Part shown: piece after piece, positions 37,736 through 47,737 of the stretch | How positions within the stretch are numbered: the stretch's first letter is position 1 | How the letters are laid out: the number at the start of each line of letters is the position of its first letter | Assembly: GCA_018816735.1 (NCBI GenBank) | Contig: JAHIVH010000088.1 | Coordinates: 104,621 to 168,620, forward strand | Length of the DNA: 64,000 nucleotides | Direction of reading: 5' to 3' | Origin: Pseudomonadota bacterium | GTDB taxonomy: Bacteria > Desulfobacterota > Desulfobacteria > Desulfobacterales > JAHIVH01 | The notes under the pieces: generated by a model | What the model was told of the DNA's origin: nothing | Database searches by the model: none | The model's input: the letters and a program-made list of their open reading frames with translations, nothing else | Program-made: the position numbers and the translations under genes

Positions 37736-39718
37736 ATGGAATCCGGAACCGTTGTTGAATATATTGATCAGCAGCAGATCGTTATCTCTGCCGTGCTTGA
37801 CGTCAAACAAAAAAGACTCCGTCTCTTGACGGAATCAAATCGTGAAGTCACCATGTCCGAAGGCCGGATTTCGTATGCCTCTCAATCACGCATTAACGTA
37901 AACGCAGGCCGGGATGCCATTATCGAGAAATTGAAGGAAACGGCATCCAGACGAGAACTGCTAAAGGAAAAAATCAATATCCGGGAACTTTGGGAACTCT
38001 TGAATGAGGAGCATGAATGGATTGACCTTAAAACAATGACGGAATACTGCTTTTCAGGCCCTGTGACGTCCGATCATGAATCTGCCGTTATCCGGTCGTT
38101 TTTTGAAAACCGGATGTATTTCAAATTCAACAACAACCAGTTCTTTCCCAACTCAGAACAACAGGTCGAACTGATCTTGGCCCAGAAGAAAGAAGAAGAG
38201 AGAAGACAGAAAATCATTGAAAGGGGGGGCGACTGGATTAAAAATACGATAAAGGCGCCTCATCCTTCAGTTCCGGAAGAAATGCAGGAAGTTGTCGACA
38301 TTGTAAAATCCTATTACCTCTTTGAAAAAGAAAGCAAAACATCGGATGTCGGCAAAGCCATTCTTGCCAGAGCCGGCATTGACCTGAACGAGCAGATATT
38401 CAAATTTTTCATAAAGCTGGGGATATGGGATGAAAACGAAAACCTGGACCTTCTTCGCATGGAGATTCCCAGGGACTTCTCAAAACGAATTGAGGACTAT
38501 ATCATCGGGCTTAAGGCACCCGAAGATATCAATGCATTCGGTCAAAACAGAAGGGATCTGACAGCCCTTGATATCATCACCATCGATGGCGAATTCACCA
38601 AAGATTTTGATGATGCGTTAAGCATTGAAAAAGAGAATGACCATTATATTTTAGGCGTTCACATCATCGATGTGGATCATTATATCAAGAAGGGAGATAT
38701 CCTCGATCAGTGCGGCCTGAACAGGGGAAGCTCCATCTACATGCCTGATATGACGATTCCCATGCTGCCCCGGATTCTTTCTGAAGATATTTGCAGCCTG
38801 AAAAAAGGGGAAATCCGTCCGGCCATCAGCACCATGATCCGGTTGAACCGGTTCCATGAAATCATCGATTCGGAAATCGTACCAAGCATCATCCGGGTGA
38901 AACGCCAGTTAAATTATAATGAAACCTGCCAGATGATTGAAACGGATGAAGACATAAAAACGCTCTATCTGTGTGCAAAAACATTCAGGGAAAGCAGGCT
39001 GAAAGCAGGCGCCATCCAGATTACCCTGCCGGACATCAATATATCTTTTACCGAAAACAGCATGGTTAATGTGTCTTCCAATGACAAAGAGAGTCTGTCT
39101 CGCATACTCGTTTCAGAACTTATGATCATGGCCAATTCGATTTCGGGAAAATTTTTGGGCGAACACGGTGTGCCAGCCATTTTCAGGTCCCAGCCCGAGC
39201 CCAAGGCGAGATTGTATCATGGAGAAAGTGATTCCCTGTTTCTGAACTACATGCAACGAAAACAAGTTTCCCGTGTCATCATCGGTTTTGAACCGGAATA
39301 CCATTCCGGGCTTGGTGTTCATGCCTATGTCACATGCACATCTCCTATCAGAAGATATTTCGATCTGGTTACCCAGCGCCAGATCAAGTCTATACTGGGA
39401 ATGGAAGCGCCCTATACCAGGGAAGAAATCATGCTTGTCTATCAGACACTGGAACAAACCCTCGCCAATGTAGGGAAAACACAGTACATGCGACATCGCT
39501 ACTGGCTTTTGAAATATCTTGAAGGACAAAAGGGGCAAAAAACCGATGCCATTGTCCTTGATAAAAGAAAAGATGCCTACTTTGTTCTGCTTATGGCGTA
39601 CATGATTGAATGGAAGCTTCCCGGAAGAGGTTTGAAAATGAAGCCTCAGGATCTGATTCAGATTGTCATCCAGCATGCAGACGCCAGAAAGGATCTGCTT
39701 TCCGTGTTTCCCGGTTAA
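37736..39718 (+). CDS. RNase II/RNase R family 3'-5' exoribonuclease
   Basis: 660 residues. The RNB catalytic domain is clear: ITIDGEFTKDFDDALSI (metal-binding aspartates), GVHIIDVDHYIKKGD, RGSSIYMPDMTIPMLP, and the end block CTSPIRRYFDLVTQRQI. The N-terminal third is a diverged cold-shock/winged-helix region (ELWELLNEEHEWIDLKTMTEY). Length suggests RNase II rather than RNase R. It degrades single-stranded RNA. The stop codon overlaps the selB stop on the other strand: both use TTAA at 39715-39718. Confidence 0.92.
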   Translation: MESGTVVEYIDQQQIVISAVLDVKQKRLRLLTESNREVTMSEGRISYASQSRINVNAGRDAIIEKLKETASRRELLKEKINIRELWELLNEEHEWIDLKTMTEYCFSGPVTSDHESAVIRSFFENRMYFKFNNNQFFPNSEQQVELILAQKKEEERRQKIIERGGDWIKNTIKAPHPSVPEEMQEVVDIVKSYYLFEKESKTSDVGKAILARAGIDLNEQIFKFFIKLGIWDENENLDLLRMEIPRDFSKRIEDYIIGLKAPEDINAFGQNRRDLTALDIITIDGEFTKDFDDALSIEKENDHYILGVHIIDVDHYIKKGDILDQCGLNRGSSIYMPDMTIPMLPRILSEDICSLKKGEIRPAISTMIRLNRFHEIIDSEIVPSIIRVKRQLNYNETCQMIETDEDIKTLYLCAKTFRESRLKAGAIQITLPDINISFTENSMVNVSSNDKESLSRILVSELMIMANSISGKFLGEHGVPAIFRSQPEPKARLYHGESDSLFLNYMQRKQVSRVIIGFEPEYHSGLGVHAYVTCTSPIRRYFDLVTQRQIKSILGMEAPYTREEIMLVYQTLEQTLANVGKTQYMRHRYWLLKYLEGQKGQKTDAIVLDKRKDAYFVLLMAYMIEWKLPGRGLKMKPQDLIQIVIQHADARKDLLSVFPG

Positions 39719-41640
39719 AATGCCTTATCAACCAGCAATCTGTCATTCCCCACCCGGTAGGTAAAACCGATTTCATCCAGATAATCAAACACAGCCGCGC
39801 CTTTTGTTCTTCCATATCCCAGGATTTTCTTGCTGTCGGTCAGGTTGAGTTTGCCATGCAGTTCAATGGCTTTGTTCACCCTTATTTTAATATCTTCAAT
39901 CGCTTTTCTTGAAATGTAACGGTCATTGTCCAGGCGGACAATCTTCTCCTCGTTGCAGAGAAAATCAAGAAGTTCTTTTAACCGGTTTCGTTCATATCTG
40001 CCATGGTGAATATCGTATACGGTCTTCATGGTGAAAGGAGACAACCCACTTTGATCGGCGTGATTCAATAGCAAATCCACCAGCCTTTTCTGATCTCCCG
40101 AAAGCGTGATTGAAAAATTTTTTAATGCATAGGTATTGGTTCCGGTTTCAATCAATCTGCGGCGGGAAACCAGATCGGAAAATACCCATTGAAACAACTC
40201 TTTTGTCATGCTGTATTTAAGTCTGCTGTATACGGTCTCCCGGTTCAGGTCATTTCTTGCCGGATGACCGGACAGAATATCCTTAAAAATTAAAATAACG
40301 TCTTGAAGGCGTTTTTCATATTCCTTTTTCAGATAGTAGCCATTCTGCACCTGAATAAGTTCGCCAGAGAAAAGCATATTTTTCAAAGCCTGATCGACCG
40401 CTATTTGATCAATCCCGGTGTAATATGAAATCGTTTCTGGAGTGGCGACCATCTGCCGATGAAGGTTGAGATATCCCCTGACCATATCTTCTTTTCGGTT
40501 ATAAAAAACAGATGAAAGATAGAAAACCGTTTCTTCTTTTTTCGACACCCTGTACTTCAAAGAAGAAATTTCAAGACATTCTCCTTGACCGACAATCTGG
40601 TTGTTGTCGAGTCTTAAAAGAATGAAGTTCTCTTTCACAAAGCAGGGAATATCTTCTGTGGTCCGCAATTGAACGAAGCACGCCTTATCCATATCAGAGT
40701 CGATATCGGCGATTTTGACAAAAAGCGCTTTCACAAAAGAAGTACCAATGAAAAGTTTAATACGCTGATGATCTTTAATTTCCTTTAAAGCTTTCACCCG
40801 GACATTCAAGTAACGGGTCATAGGCACCGCCATACTGCCAGACATCAGCATGCCTGCTTTTACATTTTTTGCCGATATTTTCGGGATATTAATGCCGGCT
40901 CTCTGTCCGGCAGAAACAGACATCATTTTTTCATGATGGCTCTCTATAGTCCGTGCTTTTGTTTTAATTGCCGGTGGGAAAAGATAAACCGGTTGATCAA
41001 CAGAAATTTTTCCGGAGATAACTGTACCGCAAACGACAGTGCCAAAACCTTTATGCTGTTTGACTTTGTCAATCCACAATCTGAAGGGGTCTAATGCCGA
41101 ATGATGGCAGACACGGCGTGCTTCGTTTTCGATCTGTGCCCGGATTTTTTCAAGACCTTTTCCATGGACAGAGGCATACGATACAATCGGTTTGTTCTTA
41201 AAAACAGTATTTTTTAACGCATCCCGAACATCTGAGACGGCCAGCTCATAGAGTTCATCATCCACCAGATCGGTTTTGCTAAGTACGGTAAATCCCTCAT
41301 GAATACCAAGAGAAGACAGCAATTCTATATGCTCAATCGTCTGAGGCATCACCCCATCGTCAGCAGCCACGACAAGCACGGCCATATCAACCGCATACAA
41401 AGCACGCATGGCATTCTTCAGGTAATGATGGTGACCGGGCACATCAATAAGCGCCGCGTGAATCGCATCACTGACTGGATAAGGGGACACGGTCATCTCA
41501 ACGGTCACGCCCTGGTCCTTGGGCAATTCGTTCTTACGAGATGGTTGATTGGTCAGCAGCTTGACAAGGGTTGTCTTGCCATGATCGGTATGACCGCAAA
41601 TACCTATCGAGATATGTTTTTTTTTGCCAGTTTCATCCAT
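39715..41640 (-). CDS. selB: Selenocysteine-specific elongation factor SelB
   Basis: 641 residues. It delivers Sec-tRNA to UGA codons that carry a SECIS element. G-domain motifs: GHTDHGKT (near residue 17), DVPGHHHY, and SKTDLV. EF-Tu-like beta barrels follow, then the C-terminal winged-helix domains that bind SECIS RNA (SPFTMKTVYDIHHGRYE, GAAVFDYLDEIGFTYRVGNDR). It lies with the tRNA-Sec gene 480 bases upstream, a typical sel cluster; selA and selD are not in the window. Confidence 0.96.
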   Translation of the reverse strand: MDETGKKKHISIGICGHTDHGKTTLVKLLTNQPSRKNELPKDQGVTVEMTVSPYPVSDAIHAALIDVPGHHHYLKNAMRALYAVDMAVLVVAADDGVMPQTIEHIELLSSLGIHEGFTVLSKTDLVDDELYELAVSDVRDALKNTVFKNKPIVSYASVHGKGLEKIRAQIENEARRVCHHSALDPFRLWIDKVKQHKGFGTVVCGTVISGKISVDQPVYLFPPAIKTKARTIESHHEKMMSVSAGQRAGINIPKISAKNVKAGMLMSGSMAVPMTRYLNVRVKALKEIKDHQRIKLFIGTSFVKALFVKIADIDSDMDKACFVQLRTTEDIPCFVKENFILLRLDNNQIVGQGECLEISSLKYRVSKKEETVFYLSSVFYNRKEDMVRGYLNLHRQMVATPETISYYTGIDQIAVDQALKNMLFSGELIQVQNGYYLKKEYEKRLQDVILIFKDILSGHPARNDLNRETVYSRLKYSMTKELFQWVFSDLVSRRRLIETGTNTYALKNFSITLSGDQKRLVDLLLNHADQSGLSPFTMKTVYDIHHGRYERNRLKELLDFLCNEEKIVRLDNDRYISRKAIEDIKIRVNKAIELHGKLNLTDSKKILGYGRTKGAAVFDYLDEIGFTYRVGNDRLLVDKAF

Positions 41641-41700
41641 TCTAAAAGCCTGATCCTGTATTTACGTACATCAGGTCAGAGATGAATCCAAGAATAGAAC

Positions 41701-42057
41701 TTACTTTATAACCGCCAGACTGCGTCTCTTGATTCGCCAGTCATTGAGTTCATGGATCTGCAAGAGAAGATCCTTGCAGATAAATCGGAAATACTTGGCT
41801 GTCCCTGATTTTTCCGGATGAATGTTGTCGTAGAAATAACTGTAAAACAGGGTATCTTTTCCCATTTTTTCAATCAATTCCGTAAGCCGCGCTGCTATTG
41901 GGTAATAATCGTCAATATCTACATGCTTCTGGATAACGCGGACAAGAATCTGTTTGATTTCATCGTAAACATCCGGTCTTTCATGGATGGCAACCTCGGT
42001 ATTCTCAAGACACCGCTGCCTTGTTTCGTAAAGCTGATCTATGGAATGTTTATCCAT
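41701..42057 (-). CDS. Hypothetical protein
   Basis: 118 residues, soluble, helical and charged (DKHSIDQLYETRQRCLENTE; YDNIHPEKSGTAKYFRFICKDLLLQI). It lies between tRNA-Sec and selB on the same strand, 60 bases before selB, so it may be co-transcribed with them. I do not recognise the family; a role in selenocysteine use would be speculation. Confidence 0.65.
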   Translation of the reverse strand: MDKHSIDQLYETRQRCLENTEVAIHERPDVYDEIKQILVRVIQKHVDIDDYYPIAARLTELIEKMGKDTLFYSYFYDNIHPEKSGTAKYFRFICKDLLLQIHELNDWRIKRRSLAVIK

Positions 42058-42117
42058 ACCATAACCCTATATCAGATAATCGTTATATTCTTAGGCTCCT
42101 CTATACTATTTTATCCA

Positions 42118-42211
42118 TGGAAGGGGCAAGGGGAATCGAACCTCCACCCCGTTTTCACGCGGAGACAGTACGGTTTTGAAGACCGCCCAGTGCACCAGCA
42201 CCATTGCCCCT
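42118..42211 (-). tRNA. selC: tRNA-Sec (anticodon UCA)
   Basis: The acceptor strands AGGGGCAA and TTGCCCCT form the 8-base-pair stem typical of bacterial tRNA-Sec. The anticodon arm CGGTCTTCAAAACCG carries UCA at 42177-42179. A long variable arm (about CTGTCTCCGCG...) and the T-loop TTCGATT follow, with encoded CCA at 42118-42120. It reads toward selB and starts 13 bases after the stop of the HesB-like gene, so it may share that operon's transcript. The T-stem has one apparent A-C mismatch. Confidence 0.95.
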
Positions 42212-42224
42212 AAAGAATTCACTT

Positions 42225-42539
42225 TTATGATGAGCAGCACGATCCAGCCGTGCCACAGCTTGAGCAACCGCCACTCAGCTCGATGCTCGATTTGATGGCA
42301 AATCCTCCATTCCTAAAATCAATTTCAATAGGCTGTGCATCTTTCAAGAAATCCCGGTTCACCAGATATTCAATGCCGCTGAACTTGAACACCTTGTCCT
42401 GATCATTTTTTTCATCCAGCGCCATCACAATGGAGGTGCCGCCACACCCTTGCGTCAACATGACCCTCACAGGCTTTATTTCCTTATCTTTAAAATAATC
42501 AGCAACCTGAACCTGTGCCGATTCGGTAACAATAAGCAT
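42225..42539 (-). CDS. HesB/IscA-like iron-sulfur protein
   Basis: About 104 residues. HesB/IscA fold: ESAQVQVADYFKDKEI, VRVMLTQGCGGTSIVMALDE, and a Cys-rich end (SGGCSSCGTAGSCCSS). Such proteins bind or carry iron-sulfur clusters. In some anaerobes this family contains selenocysteine; here the frame shows cysteines and ends in TAA, so this copy is the Cys form. Start 42539 is favoured by AAGGA 8 bases upstream. Last protein gene of the Hdr operon, suited to supplying clusters to its many Fe-S proteins. Confidence 0.88.
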   Translation of the reverse strand: MLIVTESAQVQVADYFKDKEIKPVRVMLTQGCGGTSIVMALDEKNDQDKVFKFSGIEYLVNRDFLKDAQPIEIDFRNGGFAIKSSIELSGGCSSCGTAGSCCSS

Positions 42540-42564
42540 AATCTTTTCCTTTTTCATTTAAATT

Positions 42565-42987
42565 TTAATTGGGCAACGTTTTCAAAAAATGCTCAAGCGG
42601 GCCCAACCGGGTCACTTCATCAATCACCTGATTCGCGATTTCCGCAAACTTCACGCCTTCTGCTGAAGAAATCCACGAAAAATGGAGCCTCCCAGGCTCG
42701 ATCCCCTGGTATTCAAAGAGACTTTTAAGAAGCGCAAACTTTCTTCTTGCATAGTAATTCCCCTCAAGGTAATGGCAATCTCCCGGATGGCAACCGGATA
42801 CCCACACACCATCTGCACCTTTTCTGAAGGCGTGGAGAATCATCTTGGGCGTGACGCGGCCTGAACAGGGCAGCCTTATAATTCTCATATTCGGTGGATA
42901 TTGAAACCGGCTCACTCCGGCAAGATCTGCCGCGCCATAGCTGCACCAGTTGCAGAGGAATGTGACTATTTTGGGTTGAAAAGACAT
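42565..42987 (-). CDS. mvhD: MvhD/FrhD-type electron-transfer subunit
   Basis: About 140 residues. A [2Fe-2S] MvhD family protein: FLCNWCSYGAADLAG, RLPCSGRV, VSGCHPGDCHY. It links HdrA to an electron donor such as a hydrogenase or, in Bam-type complexes, to a benzoyl-CoA reductase. Some homologs contain selenocysteine at a Cys position; this one does not. GGAG precedes ATG 42987. Follows hdrA by 36 bases. Confidence 0.93.
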   Translation of the reverse strand: MSFQPKIVTFLCNWCSYGAADLAGVSRFQYPPNMRIIRLPCSGRVTPKMILHAFRKGADGVWVSGCHPGDCHYLEGNYYARRKFALLKSLFEYQGIEPGRLHFSWISSAEGVKFAEIANQVIDEVTRLGPLEHFLKTLPN

Positions 42988-43023
42988 TTTGGAAATTCTC
43001 CTTATCATTCATTTTTTCATTCA

Positions 43024-46000
43024 TCAGGCAGCATCTATCATGGCCATGATCTGGGATTCTTCAAATCCTTTCAAATGAAGGGCGCCGGATCTGCATGATG
43101 CCACGCATGCGCCGCACCCCTTGCACAGCACCGGATTGATCTCTGCCTTGCCTGCATTTCGCCCTTCCACGATAAACGATGGCGCATTATACGGACAGAT
43201 TGATACGCATACGCCGCAGCTCGTACAATAGGCGATGTTTGAAACGGCAATGGTGCCGCTCGTATTGATCGTTTTCTGGGACAAAAGCCGCGTGGCGCTC
43301 GATGCCGCAGCCTGGGCCTGGGCGATTGATTCATCAATGGGTTTGGGATAATGGGACAGACCGCACATGAACACGCCGTCCGTGGCAAAATCGGAAGGGG
43401 CCAGTTTCACATGGGCTTCCACAAAAAAACCGTCATCGTTCATGGGCACCTTGAAAAACTGGGCCAGCCGTTCATCCCGGTAGGGTACGATCGCAGATGC
43501 CAGGTTCAGGAGATCCGCAGAGATCTTTATCGGCCGTTTCAATATATGATCGTCCACTTCAACAAAAAGGCTGTCTTCGGAAGACGTCACCTTGGGCTTA
43601 TTGTTCACATCATACCGGATAAAAATGACGCCTTTGCCCCGTGCCTCCTGGTAGAGATTTTCTTTCTCACCATAGGTTCTGATATCTCTGTATAGAATAA
43701 ATATCTTCATGTCCGGATTGATTTCCTTCAGATGAAGGGCGCTTGCCACCGAATGGGTGCAGCAGATTCTCGAGCAATAGGGTCTCGCAGGTTCCCTGGA
43801 TCCCACGCACTGAATAAATACGGCTGTCTTTAGGGTCTTCAGTCCGGCATCACCTTCACGCATCCGTTTATCCAGCTCAAGACCGGTGATGACTCTTTTA
43901 TCCCTGCCGTACAAATATTCTGTCGGCTTCGATTCCGCTGCACCGGTTGCAATGATCGCTACGCCGTGGCGAATGGTTTCGGTTTTATCCGTTGTTTTCA
44001 AGGTCGTATCAAAACTGCCGACAAATCCTTCCACGTGATCGATTTCCGTATTCAGGCAAACATCGATTCGGGTATCATTTTTCACTTCAGCGACCATCTT
44101 TTCGAGGCCGTCTTTTATCGATTCGCCCTTGGCGGTTTTATAGAGGGAATTGGCATTCCCGCCGAGTCTGGCCTCCCTTTCCGCTATCGTCACATGATAC
44201 CCCTGGGAAGAAAGTGCTTTGGCCGCAGCCATGCCTGAAATTCCGCCACCGATGACAAGGGCATTCTGATCGATGGAGAGTTCCGCTTCCTGAAGCGGCT
44301 CTGCCTGCACAACTTTGGCAACAGCCATCCGGACCAGATCCTTGGCTTTTTCCGTTGATTCTACCGGGAAATCCTTATGCACCCAGGAACCGTGATTTCT
44401 GATATTGACCATTTCAAACAGGTATTTATTGACACCGGCGTTCATAAGCGTTTCCTGAAACAGCGGGTCATGGGTTCTGGGCGTGCAGGCGGCCACGATA
44501 ATTCGGTTCAGATTCTGTTCCTTGATCAGTCTGGTGATATTGTCCTGGGTATCCTGGGAACAGGAATAGAGGTTATCGGCCACATATTCCACAAAAGGAA
44601 GCGTCTTTGCATAATCTCTGACCGCAGGCACATTGATCACACTGCCGATATTTATCCCGCAATGACAGACAAACACACCGACCCTGGGCCGCTGGCCGCT
44701 GACGGGTATCTCTACGGGGGTTACAATCTTTTTGGTCAATGTGTTTCTGCTCCCGGTCAAAGCAGCTCCGGCCTTCATGGCGGCCGACCCTGCTTCAATA
44801 ACCGACTGGGGAATATCTTTGGGCCCCTGAAACGCACCACAGACGTAAATGCCTTTTCTCGTTGTAGACACCGGATCAAAAGAATCAGTTTTGCAGAAAC
44901 CGTTCGGTGTCAGATCGATGCCGGTCTTATCTGACAAGGCTTTTACTTCATCCGGGATTTCCATGCCCACGGATAAAACAACAATATCGAACCGCTCTTC
45001 AACAGGCTTTCCTGAATCCTCATCCATATAGTGAATGACCTGCCCCTTTTCTTCGCCGGAACCCGGATATACGGAATGCACCCTTATGCGGCTGAATTTG
45101 ATCCCGTATTTTTCCCTGGCTTCATTGTAACAGTTTTCAAACCCTTTGCCGTGGGTTCGCATATCCATATAAAAAATGGTACATTCAAGGGAAGGCTCGT
45201 GTTCTTTGGCGATGATCGCCTGTTTGATGGCATACATGCAGCACACGGATGAGCAGTGACTATTCTTGCAGGTATTGGTATCCCGGGAGCCCACACATTG
45301 CAGCCAGGCAATTTTTTTCGGTTCAACATGATCGGATATCCGGATGAGATGTCCCTTGTTGGGGCCGGATGCGGAAAGCAGCCTTTCAAATTCAATGGAG
45401 GTGACCACATCCGGATTGTTGTCATAAAAATAGGGAAGTTTGCCTGAGGGGTCATAGGTCTTGAATCCGGTAGAAAAAATAATCGAGCCCACAGTCAGTG
45501 TGAATCGCTTGTCCGTATCTTCATAATTGATCGCGCCTGCCGGACAGTTCTTCTCACAATTGCCGCATTTTCCTTTGGTCAGTTTGATGCAGTTTTTGGC
45601 ATCAATCGCATATTTCAAGGGCACGGCCTGGGGATAAGGCACATAAATCGCCTTTCTCTTGACCAGGTTCATGTTATATTCATCGTCCACCTTCTTGGGA
45701 CACTTCTCCGCACATGCCCCGCAGGCAATGCATTTTGTCATATCCACATATCTGGCCTTCTGAAATACATCGACCTCGAAATTCCCTTCTTCTCCCCGAA
45801 TATCTTCAATGTTCGCCAGGGTGACCAGTTCAATGTTCAGATGCCGTCCCACTTCAACCAGTTTGGGAGACATGATGCACATGGAACAGTCATTTGTGGG
45901 AAAGGTTTTGTCGAGCTGAGACATGACGCCGCCAATGGATGGCGTTTTTTCAATCATGTACACATAATATCCTGAATTTGCGAGGTCGAGCGCGGCCTGA

Positions 46001-46056
46001 ATACTGGCGATACCCCCACCCACGATCAATACGGCTCCCGTTACTTTTGTCGTCAT
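43024..46056 (-). CDS. hdrA: HdrA-like FAD/iron-sulfur protein (double-length, heterodisulfide reductase A family)
   Basis: 1010 residues. A flavin-based electron-bifurcation-type subunit. An FAD site opens the protein (VLIVGGGIASIQAALDL). Two ferredoxin-like cluster regions follow (CIACGACAEKC near 105 and CGNCEKNCPAG). The HdrA-type Cys clusters are CVGSRDTNTCKNSHCSSVCC and the later CVGSREPARPYCSRICC. A second FAD/NAD domain starts near 607 (VIGGGISGMAAAKAL), so the protein is a fused duplicate, as in the long HdrA of sulfate reducers and BamE of Geobacter. The C-terminus is a two-cluster ferredoxin (CTSCGVCVSICP, CKGCGACVASC). Start at 46056 has GAGGA 6 bases before it; only 2 bases separate it from the upstream gene. 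Confidence 0.95.
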   Translation of the reverse strand: MTTKVTGAVLIVGGGIASIQAALDLANSGYYVYMIEKTPSIGGVMSQLDKTFPTNDCSMCIMSPKLVEVGRHLNIELVTLANIEDIRGEEGNFEVDVFQKARYVDMTKCIACGACAEKCPKKVDDEYNMNLVKRKAIYVPYPQAVPLKYAIDAKNCIKLTKGKCGNCEKNCPAGAINYEDTDKRFTLTVGSIIFSTGFKTYDPSGKLPYFYDNNPDVVTSIEFERLLSASGPNKGHLIRISDHVEPKKIAWLQCVGSRDTNTCKNSHCSSVCCMYAIKQAIIAKEHEPSLECTIFYMDMRTHGKGFENCYNEAREKYGIKFSRIRVHSVYPGSGEEKGQVIHYMDEDSGKPVEERFDIVVLSVGMEIPDEVKALSDKTGIDLTPNGFCKTDSFDPVSTTRKGIYVCGAFQGPKDIPQSVIEAGSAAMKAGAALTGSRNTLTKKIVTPVEIPVSGQRPRVGVFVCHCGINIGSVINVPAVRDYAKTLPFVEYVADNLYSCSQDTQDNITRLIKEQNLNRIIVAACTPRTHDPLFQETLMNAGVNKYLFEMVNIRNHGSWVHKDFPVESTEKAKDLVRMAVAKVVQAEPLQEAELSIDQNALVIGGGISGMAAAKALSSQGYHVTIAEREARLGGNANSLYKTAKGESIKDGLEKMVAEVKNDTRIDVCLNTEIDHVEGFVGSFDTTLKTTDKTETIRHGVAIIATGAAESKPTEYLYGRDKRVITGLELDKRMREGDAGLKTLKTAVFIQCVGSREPARPYCSRICCTHSVASALHLKEINPDMKIFILYRDIRTYGEKENLYQEARGKGVIFIRYDVNNKPKVTSSEDSLFVEVDDHILKRPIKISADLLNLASAIVPYRDERLAQFFKVPMNDDGFFVEAHVKLAPSDFATDGVFMCGLSHYPKPIDESIAQAQAAASSATRLLSQKTINTSGTIAVSNIAYCTSCGVCVSICPYNAPSFIVEGRNAGKAEINPVLCKGCGACVASCRSGALHLKGFEESQIMAMIDAA

Positions 46057-46058
46057 CT

Positions 46059-47381
46059 TTATTCCTCCTCGATGGTTGATGCAGGTAAATTGACTTCCAT
46101 CAGATCGTCTCCCAGATATGCTCTTTCGTTTTCCGCAAGTATGCCCAGGGAAAGGGCGATGAGTGTCCATAAATGAATGGTGTGATATCCGGCCTCAAAA
46201 TGATCGGACAATTTATGAATCTGATCGTGGCAGTTATGACAGGGGGTAATGCAGTAATCGGCTTTTGTGGCGATGATCTGATCTTTCTTAATGGTGCCGT
46301 ATTGAATGCGTTCGTCATTATAGCCACACTGAAGATATCCCCCTCCCCCGCCGCAACAGTAATTGTTCGACCGGTTGGGAACCATGTCCACAAAATTGTC
46401 TTCTCCCACACACGCTTTTACCACAAAACGCAAATCTTCCGCCAATGCATCACTGAAACTCTTCCGAATCTGATTGCAGGGGTCCTGAACGGTAAACTTT
46501 ACTTTCAGTTCCTTGTTCCAGTCCGGATTGACATTCAGCTTTCCTTCCCGCATCCATTGGGCATAATATTTCACCATGGGTGCAATCTCCAGGTTGGTTT
46601 TAATTCCGAACCGTTTCTGTCCCATCCATACGGAGAAGGTGGAGTGTCCGCACTCGGTATTCAGATACACCTTGCAACCCAGATCCATGGCCGATTGCAG
46701 GGTGTTTGTGGTCACGGCTTTCCAGCTGTCATCATGTGCCAGAAACATGCAGTAGTTTTCTCCGCCCCACCCTCTTGTGCTGTAGGTCCAGTCTGCACCG
46801 ACGATATGAAGAATCTTCCATAAAGGAACCATTTCCTCAGGTTCGGTCACCGGTTCTCTGGAATTCTGGCTTAAGAAAAAATGCGCCCCCTGTTTATTGA
46901 CAGGGGCTTTTAAATCCTTCCATTCAGGTTGGGTTTCATGCACTTCTTCAAGCACATCTTCCACGACAAACTGAAATTCATCTTCGGGGGTACCCATGGC
47001 ACTGCCACTGCTGTTCCTTAAGGCCATATCACAGGAACCCAAAATTCCCCGGGGTCTTTCTTCCCTCGGCCACAGATTTCTCCCTTCATAAACAAGTGCA
47101 GAGATATCGATATTCATCGGACACACATAGGTGCACCGTTTGCACATGCTGCACAGCCACACCCACGGATGCTTATATAACTCATCATCAAGCCCCAGTG
47201 CGATCATTCTGATATATTTTCTGGGATCCATATCATGCAGTCCGGAAGCCGGGCATCCGGATGCACATGCACCGCAAGTCAGGCAATAATTCAAGTTGGC
47301 GCCCTCAGGCAGCTTGGATAGTATAGTCTCCCTGAATCCTCTTTTCCAATCCTTGTCTATCGTTAAAGCATCAGTCATCAT
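46059..47381 (-). CDS. HdrD-like (fused HdrBC-type) iron-sulfur protein
   Basis: 440 residues. N-terminal two-cluster ferredoxin domain (CLTCGACASGCP near 33, CSMCKRCTYVCP near 82) and two CCG-type cysteine regions. The second is near 345 (NNYCCGGGGGYLQCG ... CHNCHD), which would hold a noncubane [4Fe-4S] cluster. It resembles HdrD, TmcB and BamD. As partner of HdrA and MvhD it would pass electrons to a disulfide or other acceptor. A GGGA site precedes ATG 47381. First gene of the operon, with a long leader (about 350 bases) to the predicted promoter. Confidence 0.92.
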   Translation of the reverse strand: MMTDALTIDKDWKRGFRETILSKLPEGANLNYCLTCGACASGCPASGLHDMDPRKYIRMIALGLDDELYKHPWVWLCSMCKRCTYVCPMNIDISALVYEGRNLWPREERPRGILGSCDMALRNSSGSAMGTPEDEFQFVVEDVLEEVHETQPEWKDLKAPVNKQGAHFFLSQNSREPVTEPEEMVPLWKILHIVGADWTYSTRGWGGENYCMFLAHDDSWKAVTTNTLQSAMDLGCKVYLNTECGHSTFSVWMGQKRFGIKTNLEIAPMVKYYAQWMREGKLNVNPDWNKELKVKFTVQDPCNQIRKSFSDALAEDLRFVVKACVGEDNFVDMVPNRSNNYCCGGGGGYLQCGYNDERIQYGTIKKDQIIATKADYCITPCHNCHDQIHKLSDHFEAGYHTIHLWTLIALSLGILAENERAYLGDDLMEVNLPASTIEEE

Positions 47382-47737
47382 GTTTCCCTTTCATAATTAA
47401 TTTAAAAATCGTTTCCATGGATAATCAAAAAATTTTCAGCCATGAAAAAGCCTTACGGAAATTGTCTAATGACTAAAATTTGTATGAACCGGATACATAA
47501 AGGGATGGCAGAAATAACCGATGAATGCGATACTGGCTATTTCAACAAAACGCAGGATGTCAAAAACGGACTGTTTTCAAAATTTTTTCAAGGAAACCGG
47601 CTTTGATGATGATCATGGTATGCCTGGACCTGTTTGACGGCCTTACCCCTGAAAATGCTGCGCTTACCAACCCGTGGCAGTTCATTTAAATTTCCTCAGG
47701 TAAAACCAAAAAACAACAAACGATACATAATCATGCC

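Noticed and set aside
42225..46056. Possible in-frame selenocysteine codons in HdrA, MvhD or HesB-like genes
   Set aside because: All three frames are uninterrupted with cysteines at the candidate positions, and the HesB-like gene stops at TAA.
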